A stretch of 64,000 bases of DNA from Chryseobacterium vaccae (GCF_009602705.1 NZ_VSWH01000001.1:1364001-1428000); one strand, 5' to 3'; positions 18,209-27,050 are shown, counted from the first letter of the stretch. The notes: generated from the sequence alone by a model not told the origin. Numbers and translations are program-made.

Positions 18209-20503
18209 ATGGCAGACTTTAAAATAAAAATCAACATGAATAAAAATATAAATTCAGACGTGGAGGAAAAAGCAAAAAGACGACCTGTCCAAAGTACAAA
18301 AAACACAACTTATTATAGGCCTGAAATTGTCTTTATCAGTACTTTTCCTCCTAAGGTGTGCGGTATTGCAACGTATTCCCAGGACCTGATAAAATCTCTT
18401 CAGCTAAAGTTCAGTGAATCATTTAAAATAATTATTTGCCCCATGGAAACTGAAGATGAGAATTATCAGTATCCGGAAAAGATAGAATACCGCTTAAATA
18501 CATCCGATACGATTTCTTATTTGGAACTGGCGGATAAAATCAATAAAAATGACAATATCCAGCTTGTCATGCTTCAACACGAGTTCGGTTTTTTTAATGA
18601 ATCCAAAAATGGATTATCTCTTTTTCTCCAGAATGTAAAGAAAGACATCATCATTACTTTTCACACCGTTCTGCCCAAACCCAATCAGGAATTAAAAGAA
18701 AAGGTAATGGAAATCAGCCGATTATGCAAATCTGTTATTGTGATGACCGGTATTTCAGCGGATATCCTGTCAAATGACTACGATATTCCTTTTGAGAAAA
18801 TCATCATGATACCGCATGGAACCCATTTATTGCCGTTTATCGATAAAATTTCACTGAAAACAAAATACGGATTGAAGGATAAAAAAGTACTTTCAACATT
18901 CGGTTTACTGGGATCCGGAAAAAATATTGAAACAACGTTAAAAGCCCTGCCTGAAATTATCTCTCAAAATCCGGATGTGATGTTTCTGATCATTGGAAAA
19001 ACACATCCCGGTATTGTAAAGAACGAAGGTGAAAAATATCGGGACTTTCTGCAGGAAACCATTAAAAAGCTCCATCTGGAAAAACATACTCTCTTCATCA
19101 ACCAGTATTTGCCCTTAGATGAGTTACTGGATTATCTGCAGCTTACAAATATCTATCTTTTCACCTCAAAAGACAGACATCAGGCAGTAAGCGGTACCTT
19201 TTCCTATGCCATCAGCTGTGGATGTCCTATTATTTCTACCCCTATTCCGCATGCCCTGGAAGTATTGAAAGAAGACATGGGAATTATTATTGATTTTGAA
19301 ACTCCTGAGCAGCTCTCTAGTGCTGTGAACAAATTACTGCAAAATGAAAATGCACAGGAAAAATTACGGTCAAAAAATTTAGAAAAAATGGCTCCGACAG
19401 CCTGGGAAAACTCTTCTGTTTCACATGCCTTACTATTTCAACAATACAGCCAGGATAAAATGACATTACATTATACCTTACCTACCATCAATCTAAGTCA
19501 CATCAAAAACATGACAACAGATTTTGGAATGATTCAGTTTTCCAAAATCAACAAGCCTGATATAGACTCTGGCTATACTCTGGATGATAATGCCCGTGCC
19601 CTGATTGTGGCCTGCAGACATTATGAACTGAACAGAGATGAATCAGATCTTACCTTAATTTCAACTTATCTGAATGTCATCAAGTTTTGCCAGCAACCAG
19701 ACGGAAGTTTCCTTAATTATGTGGACAGGCAAAAGAAATTTGCCCAACAGAATTATGAAACCAACCTTGAAGACTCTAACGGAAGGGCCATCTGGGCATT
19801 AGGCTATTTGCTTTCTATAAAAGAGATTTTACCACAGTTCTATTATGATGAAGCGGATTCTATCATTGAAAAAAGTCTTTCCTCTGTAGAAAAAATTCAT
19901 TCCACCAGGGCAATGGCCTTTATTATAAAAGGATTACATTATCAGAACTCTGAAAACAATATTCCATTATTAAAAAAACTGGCCGACCGGCTGGTAAAAA
20001 TGTATCAGCATGAAAAACATAGTGATTGGCATTGGTTTGAAAGTTACCTTACCTATGGCAACAGTTTACTGCCGGAAGCTTTATTATGTGCGTGGATTAC
20101 CACCAAAGACGAAATTTATAAACAAATTGCGGATGAATCTTTCCGGTTTCTGCTTTCTAAAATATTTGCGGAAGGAAATATTAAAGTGATATCCAACAAA
20201 GGATGGCTGCAAAAAGAAATTATTAAAAATCCTGAAACAATTGGCGGAGAGCAGCCCATTGATGTTGCTTATACAATTCTGGCATTATCTACGTTCTACA
20301 AAGTTTTTAAGGATGAAAAATATTTACAGATGATGAAAGATGCCTTTAACTGGTTTCTGGGGAAGAATCATTTACATCAGATCATCTATAACCCTGCTAC
20401 AGGAGGCTGCTATGATGGTCTTGAAGAAAAAAATGTTAATCTCAATCAGGGAGCAGAATCTACAGTAAGTTATCTCATGGCCAGACTCTGTTTTCCCCAA
20501 TAG
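18209..20503 (+). CDS. GT4-type glycosyltransferase fused to a C-terminal helical (alpha/alpha barrel-like) domain
   Basis: 764 residues. About 35-410 is a GT-B glycosyltransferase of family 4 type: STFPPKVCGIATYSQDL opens it, FHTVLPKP follows, and the donor-side domain has LLGSGKNIETTLKALP and an E-containing ISTPIPHALEVL. About 425-764 is all-helical (LDDNARALIVACRHYEL, EDSNGRAIWALGYLLS), like the barrels of unsaturated-sugar or mannan-acting enzymes. The fusion, next to GH130, suggests polymer turnover or synthesis in one protein. A second Met nine codons in is an alternative start. Confidence 0.88.
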   Translation: MADFKIKINMNKNINSDVEEKAKRRPVQSTKNTTYYRPEIVFISTFPPKVCGIATYSQDLIKSLQLKFSESFKIIICPMETEDENYQYPEKIEYRLNTSDTISYLELADKINKNDNIQLVMLQHEFGFFNESKNGLSLFLQNVKKDIIITFHTVLPKPNQELKEKVMEISRLCKSVIVMTGISADILSNDYDIPFEKIIMIPHGTHLLPFIDKISLKTKYGLKDKKVLSTFGLLGSGKNIETTLKALPEIISQNPDVMFLIIGKTHPGIVKNEGEKYRDFLQETIKKLHLEKHTLFINQYLPLDELLDYLQLTNIYLFTSKDRHQAVSGTFSYAISCGCPIISTPIPHALEVLKEDMGIIIDFETPEQLSSAVNKLLQNENAQEKLRSKNLEKMAPTAWENSSVSHALLFQQYSQDKMTLHYTLPTINLSHIKNMTTDFGMIQFSKINKPDIDSGYTLDDNARALIVACRHYELNRDESDLTLISTYLNVIKFCQQPDGSFLNYVDRQKKFAQQNYETNLEDSNGRAIWALGYLLSIKEILPQFYYDEADSIIEKSLSSVEKIHSTRAMAFIIKGLHYQNSENNIPLLKKLADRLVKMYQHEKHSDWHWFESYLTYGNSLLPEALLCAWITTKDEIYKQIADESFRFLLSKIFAEGNIKVISNKGWLQKEIIKNPETIGGEQPIDVAYTILALSTFYKVFKDEKYLQMMKDAFNWFLGKNHLHQIIYNPATGGCYDGLEEKNVNLNQGAESTVSYLMARLCFPQ

Positions 20504-20567
20504 CAATTCTTAACGACTGCTGCCATCGGATATTTCTGATTAATCTGAAATTTGAAGAAGTACGTAT

Positions 20568-21665
20568 TTAAGGTACTATCGTAATGAAAAGATAGATTAA
20601 AAATATAGCGATCAGTACAATTCCCTGCATGATATTGGTTCTGCCTGTTGCCAGTGAAACGGTAATAATAAAAAGTGATAATCCCAGAAGTATCGTGGAT
20701 TTGATATCAATCCCTAATGACATTCTTATCCCGGTCATTACCGATATAATGGCAATGGCAGGAATGCTCAGGCCAATACTTGCTAAAGCAGAACCAAAAG
20801 CAAGATTTAAAGATGTCTGTATCTGATCACTTTTTGCAGCCCTGAATGCAGCCAATCCTTCCGGAAGGAGAACAATACCGGCAATAATAATACCTACCAG
20901 AGATCTTGGAGCACCAACAGAAACTACAATATGCTCAACATCCTTTGAAAGAAGCTTTGCCAGCAAAACCACTATTCCCAGGGATAAGGTCAATAATATA
21001 CAGCTGATATACAATTGTCTTTGCGAAATCTTTTCTTGGCTATCCTTTACAGATTTGTTTGCAGACATCTTATTTTGCGGAGAAATGAAAAAACTCCGGT
21101 GCCTGAACGTCTGAATCATGGTAAACCCGAGATAAAGTCCCAAAGAAATCAAAGCTATAAAAAGCAGCTGAAAGGAGGTATATTCACCTCCGAGATGGCT
21201 TATTGTATAATTGGGCAGGATAAGCACAAAAATAATAACAGATGTAAGCGTTATTAGGGCCGTACTCACCCCCTGCAGTGTAAAGCTTTGTTCCCTATAC
21301 CTTAGAGAGCCTATCACAATACAGCTCCCTATGATTCCGGTAAGGATAATCATCACTGCCGCAAAAACCGTATCTCTGGCAAGAGTGATGGTTTCTAAAC
21401 CTTTGGCTCCCATCATGATGGAAATAATCAACCCAACCTCTATTACGGTAATGGCAAATGCCAGAAGTAAGGTTCCGAAGGGCTCTCCCAAACGATGGGC
21501 TATCACTTCGGAATGGTAAACTGCCGCAAGAACACTTCCCATTAGAAATAAAGCGAGAATCGCAGAGTAATACCCTGAAGAAAAAACAGAGTTTCCAAAA
21601 TAAGAGAGCCACGCCAGAAAGGGAACTAAAAATGTCCACATCCCTAAATATTTTTTTGTATTCAT
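20568..21665 (-). CDS. ChaA-like Ca2+(Na+)/H+ antiporter
   Basis: 365 residues with about 11 transmembrane segments. The two alpha repeats of the CaCA superfamily are visible: GEPFGTLLLAFAITVIEVGL at about 60-79 in the first half and LAFGSALASIGLSIPAIAI in the second, with an acidic VLLPEGLAAFRAA between. The order and motifs match ChaA-type cation/proton antiporters of the inner membrane. It is convergent with the glycosyltransferase gene, only 64 bp apart, and monocistronic. Confidence 0.88.
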   Translation of the reverse strand: MNTKKYLGMWTFLVPFLAWLSYFGNSVFSSGYYSAILALFLMGSVLAAVYHSEVIAHRLGEPFGTLLLAFAITVIEVGLIISIMMGAKGLETITLARDTVFAAVMIILTGIIGSCIVIGSLRYREQSFTLQGVSTALITLTSVIIFVLILPNYTISHLGGEYTSFQLLFIALISLGLYLGFTMIQTFRHRSFFISPQNKMSANKSVKDSQEKISQRQLYISCILLTLSLGIVVLLAKLLSKDVEHIVVSVGAPRSLVGIIIAGIVLLPEGLAAFRAAKSDQIQTSLNLAFGSALASIGLSIPAIAIISVMTGIRMSLGIDIKSTILLGLSLFIITVSLATGRTNIMQGIVLIAIFLIYLFITIVP

Positions 21666-22020
21666 AAAAACAGTACTAATTTTTTACAATTGAATTGTCC
21701 TTTAGAGAAAATCAAAAGGGTTTATATTTCCTTTTTTGAAAACAGCTTCGATTACCCGTTTGAAGCAGCTTAAAGACATTATATCAGAAAAATCAGATGG
21801 TAAAAAGAAGAAATAGGTCAGAACTTAAAGTTTTCAATTGGCAGCTCAATGCAGTTATGCAGCAAGGTACAAATTATCAATCACTTATTTAGAATTATAT
21901 AGAAAACATTTTACACCGGAGCTTTTGTTTCAGAGCTAAAAATAATCCGGAAAATCTGCAAAAGTGTGATATGTGCAACATAAAAAAAGCAATCTGTAAT
22001 ACAATAGATTATAAAACACC

Positions 22021-22049
22021 CAACTTTGTATTGTAGCAATTAAGCTACA
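22021..22049 (+). promoter_or_regulatory. Candidate promoter and palindromic operator for the CsbD-like gene
   Basis: CAACTTTG (22021-22028) is one mismatch from the Bacteroidota -7 element TAnnTTTG. Immediately after it lies the perfect palindrome TGTAGCAATTAAGCTACA (22032-22049), ending 14 bp before the ATG at 22064. Its position over the expected transcription start suits an operator. The rest of the 398-bp gap (21666-22063) shows nothing notable. Confidence 0.45.
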
Positions 22050-22063
22050 TTAAAATCCACATT

Positions 22064-22282
22064 ATGGACACCAACCCTAATAAAAGTGACAAATCTTTCA
22101 AAATTCCAAAGGACTGGAATGTACAGTCAAAACAACTGAGAGAAAAATTTTCAACATTAACGGATTATGACCTGAAGCTTGAAGAAGGCAAGGAAAAAGA
22201 AATGCTTGAAAGAATTGGAAACAGACTCAGAAAAAACCGTGAAGAGGTTCTTAATATTATCAAAGAAATTAATCTTTCATAA
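22064..22282 (+). CDS. CsbD-like general stress protein
   Basis: 72 residues. The core KDWNVQSKQLREKFSTLTDY followed by LKLEEGKEKEMLERIGNRL matches the Bacteroidota version of CsbD-type small stress proteins (DWN..K..LKxKFxxLTDxDLxxxEGKExExL). These are abundant under general stress and have no known biochemical activity. Own promoter candidate upstream and a terminator behind, so probably monocistronic. Confidence 0.75.
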   Translation: MDTNPNKSDKSFKIPKDWNVQSKQLREKFSTLTDYDLKLEEGKEKEMLERIGNRLRKNREEVLNIIKEINLS

Positions 22283-22295
22283 ATTGTTTCAGGAA

Positions 22296-22378
22296 AGTTA
22301 AAACCTATGAGAAAGGTATATTTATCAAAAAGTTTTAACTGAAAAAGGGATGGAAAATTAAACAGTTCTGTCCCTTTT
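22296..22378 (+). terminator. Two stacked hairpins after the CsbD-like gene
   Basis: AGTTAAAAC (22296-22304) pairs with GTTTTAACT (22332-22340). Behind it AAAAGGGA (22343-22350) pairs with TCCCTTTT (22371-22378), which ends in a T-tract. Confidence 0.5.
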
Positions 22379-22416
22379 ATTTATAATATCCCCACTCTTT
22401 CACCTTTAACCGAACT

Positions 22417-22758
22417 GTGATGAATCATAAAGAACTTGAAAAATCAAAAGTATATATTACCCGCCAGATTGTAGGCTATATTTCAAATTCTGTTGTCAGC
22501 AGAACACTACTGGAAAAAATAACCGGCAATATCTGTGCACTTTCGTTTGATGACAAGGAAGGACTATCAGAAAAAATATCTCCTTTTGATGCTGCTGTGC
22601 AGATTATCGAGGGTAAAGCAGAAATCATTATAGACGGAGCATCTTATTTTTTAGAAGAAGGTGAATGCATTATAATTCCTGCCCATAAATCCCATTCGAT
22701 AAAAGGAAATAAACGCTTTAAAATGATATTAACAATAATAAAAAGCGGCTATGAATAA
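22417..22758 (+). CDS. Cupin-domain protein
   Basis: 113 residues forming a single small cupin barrel: the first motif region SPFDAAVQIIEGKAEIIIDG (about 63-82) and the second, YFLEEGECIIIPAHKSHSIKG (85-105), with His95/His98-like positions. The usual first-motif His pair is missing, so metal binding may be weak or absent. The downstream gene overlaps it by 8 bp, and a third overlaps again, giving a tight three-gene operon of unknown purpose. Confidence 0.85.
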   Translation: MMNHKELEKSKVYITRQIVGYISNSVVSRTLLEKITGNICALSFDDKEGLSEKISPFDAAVQIIEGKAEIIIDGASYFLEEGECIIIPAHKSHSIKGNKRFKMILTIIKSGYE

Positions 22759-22981
22759 AGTAGATACCATATCATTTCTAACAAAAAAGATATTAAAAAA
22801 AACGATTGAAATTCAAAAAGAATTTCCTGAATTGTATGATCTTTTAGACGAAACTCCGCTATTTTTTTCTTTTGCAGAGAAAAATATCACAATCAGAGAT
22901 TTAAGACAATATCTTATTTCACTTATAATACAGAAAAAGTCGTTTGAAAAAGGGACTATCAAAAAATATGATTTACAATAA
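22751..22981 (+). CDS. Hypothetical protein, 76 residues
   Basis: Starts 8 bp inside the cupin gene and ends inside the next, so translational coupling is likely. The sequence has a Lys-rich helical start, IQKEFPELYDLLDETP, and a second helix pair (NITIRDLRQYLISLIIQKK). The PELYDLLDETP part recalls short helical DUF1858-type proteins, but I would not assign it. Confidence 0.65.
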   Translation: MNKVDTISFLTKKILKKTIEIQKEFPELYDLLDETPLFFSFAEKNITIRDLRQYLISLIIQKKSFEKGTIKKYDLQ

Positions 22982-23801
22982 AACTCTAATGAAAAAGCTG
23001 AATAAACTTCCCAATAACAGATTGGGGATCAGAAATAAGAAAAACATTTTAAGAAGGACCTATTACTCTCAGTTTGTCGCATTGTTCTATATAAGAAATA
23101 CCAGTATCACCCTGGAAAGAGATGTAACAGAAATTCTTCGGATGTTAAAGGAACTGCAGCATCTTAATAACAGATCCAGATTGATCTTTAGTACCCATTG
23201 CAGCTTAAGCAAACATAATCTGTGGCAGTCTGTTTTAGATGATCTGACTGACAACATAAAGTATATTAAAATACAGTTTGAATATACTCTGGAAAATATG
23301 ATTAAAAAAAATAAAATCAATTCGTCTATATTCTGGAATCAAAACAAAATTTATACTGCTGAACTGGAAGAGGGCCATAAAAAACTGATCCGGCTTGCTG
23401 CTGAGATTTTACCGGAAGAAGAAAGGTTATCATGGAAAACAACCATCTGTAACTTTTATGATGAAATTTTTTCTTTGCTCATCCCACTTACAGCAATATG
23501 CAGACTTGAATCAGACTTTATTGAAAAACATTCTCTTAAAATCTTTAATACCATCAGCATGGATATTATTAAAGATATTCCGAAAAATTACACCTTAAAA
23601 AAAGCAAAGGAATACGAATATGAGTATTTGAAAGCATTAACAGATTACAGCCATGAATTCAGCAAAAAAAATAATTTCTGGGACAGCCTATTATATATAC
23701 TTTCTGGCGGAATGTATCAATTACCCACAGAACGTACTATGTTTAAAAGATGGATCAACAGAAAAATGAAAAATAAACTTGTTCAGTCCCATCCAAACTA
23801 A
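22968..23801 (+). CDS. Hypothetical helical protein
   Basis: I place the start at 22968 (MIYNKTLMKK), overlapping the upstream stop by 14 bp; 22944 and 22989 are alternatives. About 277 residues, almost entirely predicted helix, with conserved-looking Trp and Cys (SRLIFSTHCSLSKHNLW, ICNFYDEIFSLLIPLTAICR). No signal or membrane segment. The third gene of the cupin operon. No family recognised. Confidence 0.75.
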   Translation: MIYNKTLMKKLNKLPNNRLGIRNKKNILRRTYYSQFVALFYIRNTSITLERDVTEILRMLKELQHLNNRSRLIFSTHCSLSKHNLWQSVLDDLTDNIKYIKIQFEYTLENMIKKNKINSSIFWNQNKIYTAELEEGHKKLIRLAAEILPEEERLSWKTTICNFYDEIFSLLIPLTAICRLESDFIEKHSLKIFNTISMDIIKDIPKNYTLKKAKEYEYEYLKALTDYSHEFSKKNNFWDSLLYILSGGMYQLPTERTMFKRWINRKMKNKLVQSHPN

Positions 23802-23828
23802 ATCTATCATCATATTAAATATTCTGCA

Positions 23829-24092
23829 GTGAAAACAATACACCTTTTTCGTTTTAAAGATTCCATTTTTTGTAAAATCCCTTTCTTCAAAGAAGAGCAT
23901 AGGTTGAAAACTGATGTAACAGAATTCGATTTAATGAACATTGAAATAGTAACTGAGTATGTCGTTAAAACCCATGATGATTTTACTTTTGAGAACACAT
24001 CCAGGAATGATCTTTTATCAATGTGCAGAAAAGCTCAAAAAACAATCGAACATTATTTTGTGATAGGGCTGGATAATTATGACATTATATGA
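23829..24092 (+). CDS. Small conserved hypothetical protein, paralogue of 15551
   Basis: 87 residues from a GTG start whose position is fixed by alignment with the ATG of the paralogue at 15820. Shares KIPFFKEEHRL, a DLMN-E segment, HDDFTFENTSRNDLLSMC and TIEHYF with it. It follows the helical-protein gene by 27 bp and may belong to that operon. Two copies 8 kb apart in opposite orientation point to duplication. Function unknown. Confidence 0.75.
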   Translation: MKTIHLFRFKDSIFCKIPFFKEEHRLKTDVTEFDLMNIEIVTEYVVKTHDDFTFENTSRNDLLSMCRKAQKTIEHYFVIGLDNYDII

Positions 24093-24212
24093 AAAGATTA
24101 CTTAACTACATTTAAAGGATTCTTAAAAGAAGATTTTGAATTAAAACCAGTTTTGTGCAGGATTTCAAGGGTGCTTACCTTACTTTCTGTATTATTTTTT
24201 TAAACTGCTGAG

Positions 24213-24230
24213 GTTCCGTGTAGCCGGAAC
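24213..24230. terminator. GC-rich hairpin
   Basis: GTTCCG (24213-24218) pairs with CGGAAC (24225-24230) in the gap between two convergent genes, with no clear T-tract. It may serve either transcript. Confidence 0.35.
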
Positions 24231-24295
24231 AAAATGCCCTTCTTACACGAAACCCCTTTTAACAGTTATCTCTTTTTATGATTTTTACAGAATAA

Positions 24296-25033
24296 TTATT
24301 CTACAACTTCTATATTGGTTATTTTACCATTTTTCCAAAGAGTAGTTACTTTGGCCTTAGTGCCGAGAACATTGGTAATATTGAAAATATATTTTGATCC
24401 GTCTTCCGTAAAGTAAGAAAGTTCCGCTTTATTACTCATCATGTTACTGGCAGTAAGAAAACCTTCCTGTGTTGCAATCTCATGAACATTTTTTCCGGTT
24501 TCAACATAAGGGGCAAAACCTTCCAGCAACCCAATGGCTTTATTTTCAGAATAAGAATCAAGGATACGCTGTACATCTTCAGGAATAGAATTTTTGCTTT
24601 TTGTTGCAGCCGGGTTCAGAACAGTATATTCTGTCTCGGAAGGAGTGGTAATTACAATTTTGTCGATGGTGGTATTTTCATCTACAAGATAATAAGCATC
24701 CTCGAATCCTGAATCTACATCATGCGTATAATACATAAGATCGTCTTCATACTTCAGTTCTTTATCTTTGCTGAAGGCTTTAAGAAAAATCATTTCCTTA
24801 TTCGGGTTTTTCACCTCTAAATAGATATATTTCTTACCTTTTGGCGCCACTTTCACCATTTCGTCTTTAACCGCACGCAACACTTTTCCTTCCTCCAGTT
24901 TTATGATCGTTACAGGATTTTGTTCTACTTTAAATTCTTTGCCTATTTCTACATTGGTAGCCTCTTTTCCGCAAGATGTAGCAAGAAGCGTAAGGGAAAG
25001 AAGCGGGATTAAAAAAAACGAGTGTTTTCTCAT
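24296..25033 (-). CDS. Lipoprotein of unknown function
   Basis: Lipoprotein signal with lipobox LLATSC (Cys21). The mature 224 residues start with a beta-sandwich region (KYIYLEVKNPNKEMIFLKAF resembles the DUF4352-type telomeric-repeat-like fold of exported lipoproteins) followed by a helical-strand C-terminal part. Monocistronic. Three 21-bp-spaced repeats lie 117-170 bp upstream of its start, so I infer control by the LytTR system encoded nearby. The role is unknown. Confidence 0.85.
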   Translation of the reverse strand: MRKHSFFLIPLLSLTLLATSCGKEATNVEIGKEFKVEQNPVTIIKLEEGKVLRAVKDEMVKVAPKGKKYIYLEVKNPNKEMIFLKAFSKDKELKYEDDLMYYTHDVDSGFEDAYYLVDENTTIDKIVITTPSETEYTVLNPAATKSKNSIPEDVQRILDSYSENKAIGLLEGFAPYVETGKNVHEIATQEGFLTASNMMSNKAELSYFTEDGSKYIFNITNVLGTKAKVTTLWKNGKITNIEVVE

Positions 25034-25149
25034 AAGTTTAATGATTTTGAATTAATAGTATTAGTTGATATGATTATTAAAATTTTTCCTTTTTGAATGA
25101 TTGACAATGCAATAATAGATGAAAGTGAAATATTAATTTTGATCAATGA

Positions 25150-25203
25150 ACATTTGCCGGAGTTTTAAATACATTCGTTGAGATTTTAAACAAATTTGTC
25201 GGA
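25150..25203 (-). promoter_or_regulatory. Three direct repeats at exact 21-bp spacing, candidate LytTR operator
   Basis: ACATTTGCCGGAG begins at 25150, ACATTCGTTGAG at 25171 and AAATTTGTCGGA at 25192. The 21-bp phasing equals two helical turns, the layout used by LytTR-domain dimers. The middle repeat contains TTCGTTGAG, one mismatch from the general LytTR half-site. A two-repeat copy with the same spacing is at 27018, and a LytTR regulator gene lies 2.1 kb away. Confidence 0.55.
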
Positions 25204-25530
25204 ACGACCGTTTTTATTATCAACAGAACTGTACTGTCTTCTGGTTTGGTATTATAATCAAAAAGCAACCTTTATTAAATCAGGCCACCCCTTTCTATAA
25301 ATTTTCATTTTGGCACCAGAATCAAAGAATTATTTTCTTTTTGACTTGAACAAAAATACTATTTTTCACCATTATTCAATCATAAATAACAGAATTAAAG
25401 CACAAATCACATACATAAATACCCATAAGCACTTATTATGAATTAATCAAAAATAAATCAAATTATTTATGAAATATTTATCACCATTACTTTAATAGAC
25501 TATTGAAAATTAAACCTATATTAAAGTGAA

Positions 25531-25605
25531 ATCCCGTTAAAAAAAACGGGATCACCTATAGGGAACAAGACCAAAAATTCCAGCCATTTGATATTGGCTT
25601 TTTTT
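25531..25605. terminator. Two hairpins downstream of the small membrane protein genes
   Basis: ATCCCGTT/AACGGGAT at 25531-25552 and AGCCA/TGGCT at 25582-25599, the latter followed by Ts. Both follow the stop at 25614 of the minus-strand small protein gene. The rest of 25034-25613, apart from the operator repeats, shows nothing. Confidence 0.5.
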
Positions 25606-25613
25606 CGAACTAT

Positions 25614-25763
25614 TTATTTTTTATCATTTGCTGTTTCCCCCTTCTTTGAAATTTCAGTTTTTTCGATGGTGTTCAGTGATAAAATATAAAGAATAACAAT
25701 CCAGACAGCATTAGCTAATCCAAATAACATTAATATTATGTCTGTCGTTGATAAAATATTCAT
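25614..25763 (-). CDS. 49-residue single-pass membrane protein
   Basis: The ATG is at 25763 and the stop at 25614. It is missed by a longer length cutoff, but is clearly homologous to the first half of the 88-residue protein at 25993-26259: both have (D/G)IILM..G.ANA.W..(I/V)LYILSL followed by a polar tail ending TAN. One transmembrane helix at about 8-30. Short form of the neighbour, perhaps from tandem duplication and loss of the second helix. Function unknown. Confidence 0.6.
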   Translation of the reverse strand: MNILSTTDIILMLFGLANAVWIVILYILSLNTIEKTEISKKGETANDKK

Positions 25764-25833
25764 TTTTTACCGTTTAATTTTGTCTGAAACCATCTTCAAC
25801 TTATTGAACTTTACATTTTAAAACCGCTGCTTA

Positions 25834-25970
25834 ACCTGAACACGGATTCATTAAAAGACTGGAGGCTGGGAGAAGGAAGCTGGAAGTTAATTTTTAGTTA
25901 TAATGGTTATTTTTCATGGTTTTTATAGCTTCTATCCCCCGGCTTCAAACCTGTTCCGTATCCCGGGCAC
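25834..25970. repeat. Degenerate third copy of the MITE-like repeat
   Basis: GGAGGCTGGGAGAAGGAAGC, then TGGAAGTTA..TTTAGTTAT, a GGCTTCAAA block and a CCGTATCCCGG end, follow the same order as 2691-2900 with many substitutions and a short internal loss. It separates the two paralogous small membrane protein genes. Confidence 0.5.
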
Positions 25971-25992
25971 TGCCGTTATACAGATCATCAGT

Positions 25993-26259
25993 TTAAAAAT
26001 GGCCTGTTGCGATATAGAACATAAGCCAGCCCAGACAGCCGACTGCCAGCCTCCAGATCAGTTTTTTTAATAAATTATTTGATATTGCTTTTCCTGTTTC
26101 CAGGTGCCCGTCTGTATTTTCATTGGCCGTTCCCACTTTTTTTGAAAGTTTAGTTCCTGCCACTGCGCTTAATGACAATATATAAAGCACCGCAACCCAG
26201 GCTGCATTGGCAAATCCAAGAAACATTAATATCATGCCTATTATTGATAAAGTATCCAT
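25993..26259 (-). CDS. Small two-helix membrane protein
   Basis: 88 residues; helix one at about 5-30 (IGMILMFLGFANAAWVAVLY), a polar loop, and helix two at about 66-85 (LIWRLAVGCLGWLMFYIATG). Paralogue of the 49-residue protein downstream. Lies between that gene and the 180-residue membrane protein, all on the minus strand. No family known to me. Confidence 0.75.
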   Translation of the reverse strand: MDTLSIIGMILMFLGFANAAWVAVLYILSLSAVAGTKLSKKVGTANENTDGHLETGKAISNNLLKKLIWRLAVGCLGWLMFYIATGHF

Positions 26260-26373
26260 GTTTTATTAGTTTTAATTTTATTTTTTTTAATTATTTTAAA
26301 CTCACTGAGCTTTGGATTTTAAATTATCTAATTATTAAAATTTTAAAACAAGCTCACAAGGATTGCTTTGCTT

Positions 26374-26916
26374 TTAGGCAGCTACTGTTCTCTTTTTTAA
26401 ATGCAGCTTATAGCTCATGAAAGCACATGCTGATGAAACTGCTAAAGCAACCAATGCGATTAAAGCAACTGTTTTAGGATTCATTCCTGAGTATTTACCT
26501 GCTGCGATATCAGGAGCACTGAACCATACCGCAAGTGCCAGAATGGCTACTGCTATACTTAGTTTTGTTACCAGTTCTTTTTTCATAAATGCTGTAATTA
26601 CCATTACAAAAGCCAGAACCGCTAACAAAATCCCTAATTTCCCTGTATATTCCACCTGCCATCTTGGAGGTGTTTTTGATATAATATCCAGATTTTCCTG
26701 AATCTGAGGATCATCTATCTTGGTAATGTCTACTCCTTGTTTCTTTAATTCATCAATTTCTTTTTGTGCATTATCTACCATAGCGTAGACCTGGTCTAGC
26801 TTTTGAGAATCTCCATCAGTTCCCATTCTATTTTCTATACCCTTAAATTGAAATACAGATAAAGCTCCGCCTATTATAAAGGCTAAAACCATAAAAATTA
26901 AAGTTAATACTCTCAT
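26374..26916 (-). CDS. Four-helix membrane protein of unknown function
   Basis: 180 residues. TM1 at about 3-24, then a periplasmic-type coiled segment (KLDQVYAMVDNAQKEIDELKKQG) to about residue 85, then TM2-TM4 (GILLAVLAFVMVITAF, LSIAVAILALAVWFSAP, TVALIALVALAVSSACAF). Monocistronic or leading the small membrane genes. Two 21-bp-spaced repeats lie 102-134 bp upstream, like those ahead of the lipoprotein, so shared LytTR control is plausible. Confidence 0.85.
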   Translation of the reverse strand: MRVLTLIFMVLAFIIGGALSVFQFKGIENRMGTDGDSQKLDQVYAMVDNAQKEIDELKKQGVDITKIDDPQIQENLDIISKTPPRWQVEYTGKLGILLAVLAFVMVITAFMKKELVTKLSIAVAILALAVWFSAPDIAAGKYSGMNPKTVALIALVALAVSSACAFMSYKLHLKKRTVAA

Positions 26917-27017
26917 AAAATTGTTGTTTAAATTGAATAATGGTTAATAATATTTTATGCTTTACTCAAGCACTTTTCAAAAATAAAGTAAAAGTTTTTT
27001 CAGGTTTCAGTGAATGA

Positions 27018-27050
27018 ACATTCGTAAGGAATCCGAGGAAATTCGTTGAG
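27018..27050 (-). promoter_or_regulatory. Two direct repeats at 21-bp spacing, second candidate LytTR operator
   Basis: ACATTCGTAAGGA at 27018 and AAATTCGTTGAG at 27039. AATGAACATT(T/C)G, then 16 bp, then ATTCGTTGAG is shared with 25146-25182. The distance to the downstream start (about 100-135 bp) is also similar. A single related ATATTCGCCGGA is at 27244. The remainder of 26917-27316 is featureless apart from a CATCCGG/CCGGATG hairpin at 27123-27144. Confidence 0.5.
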
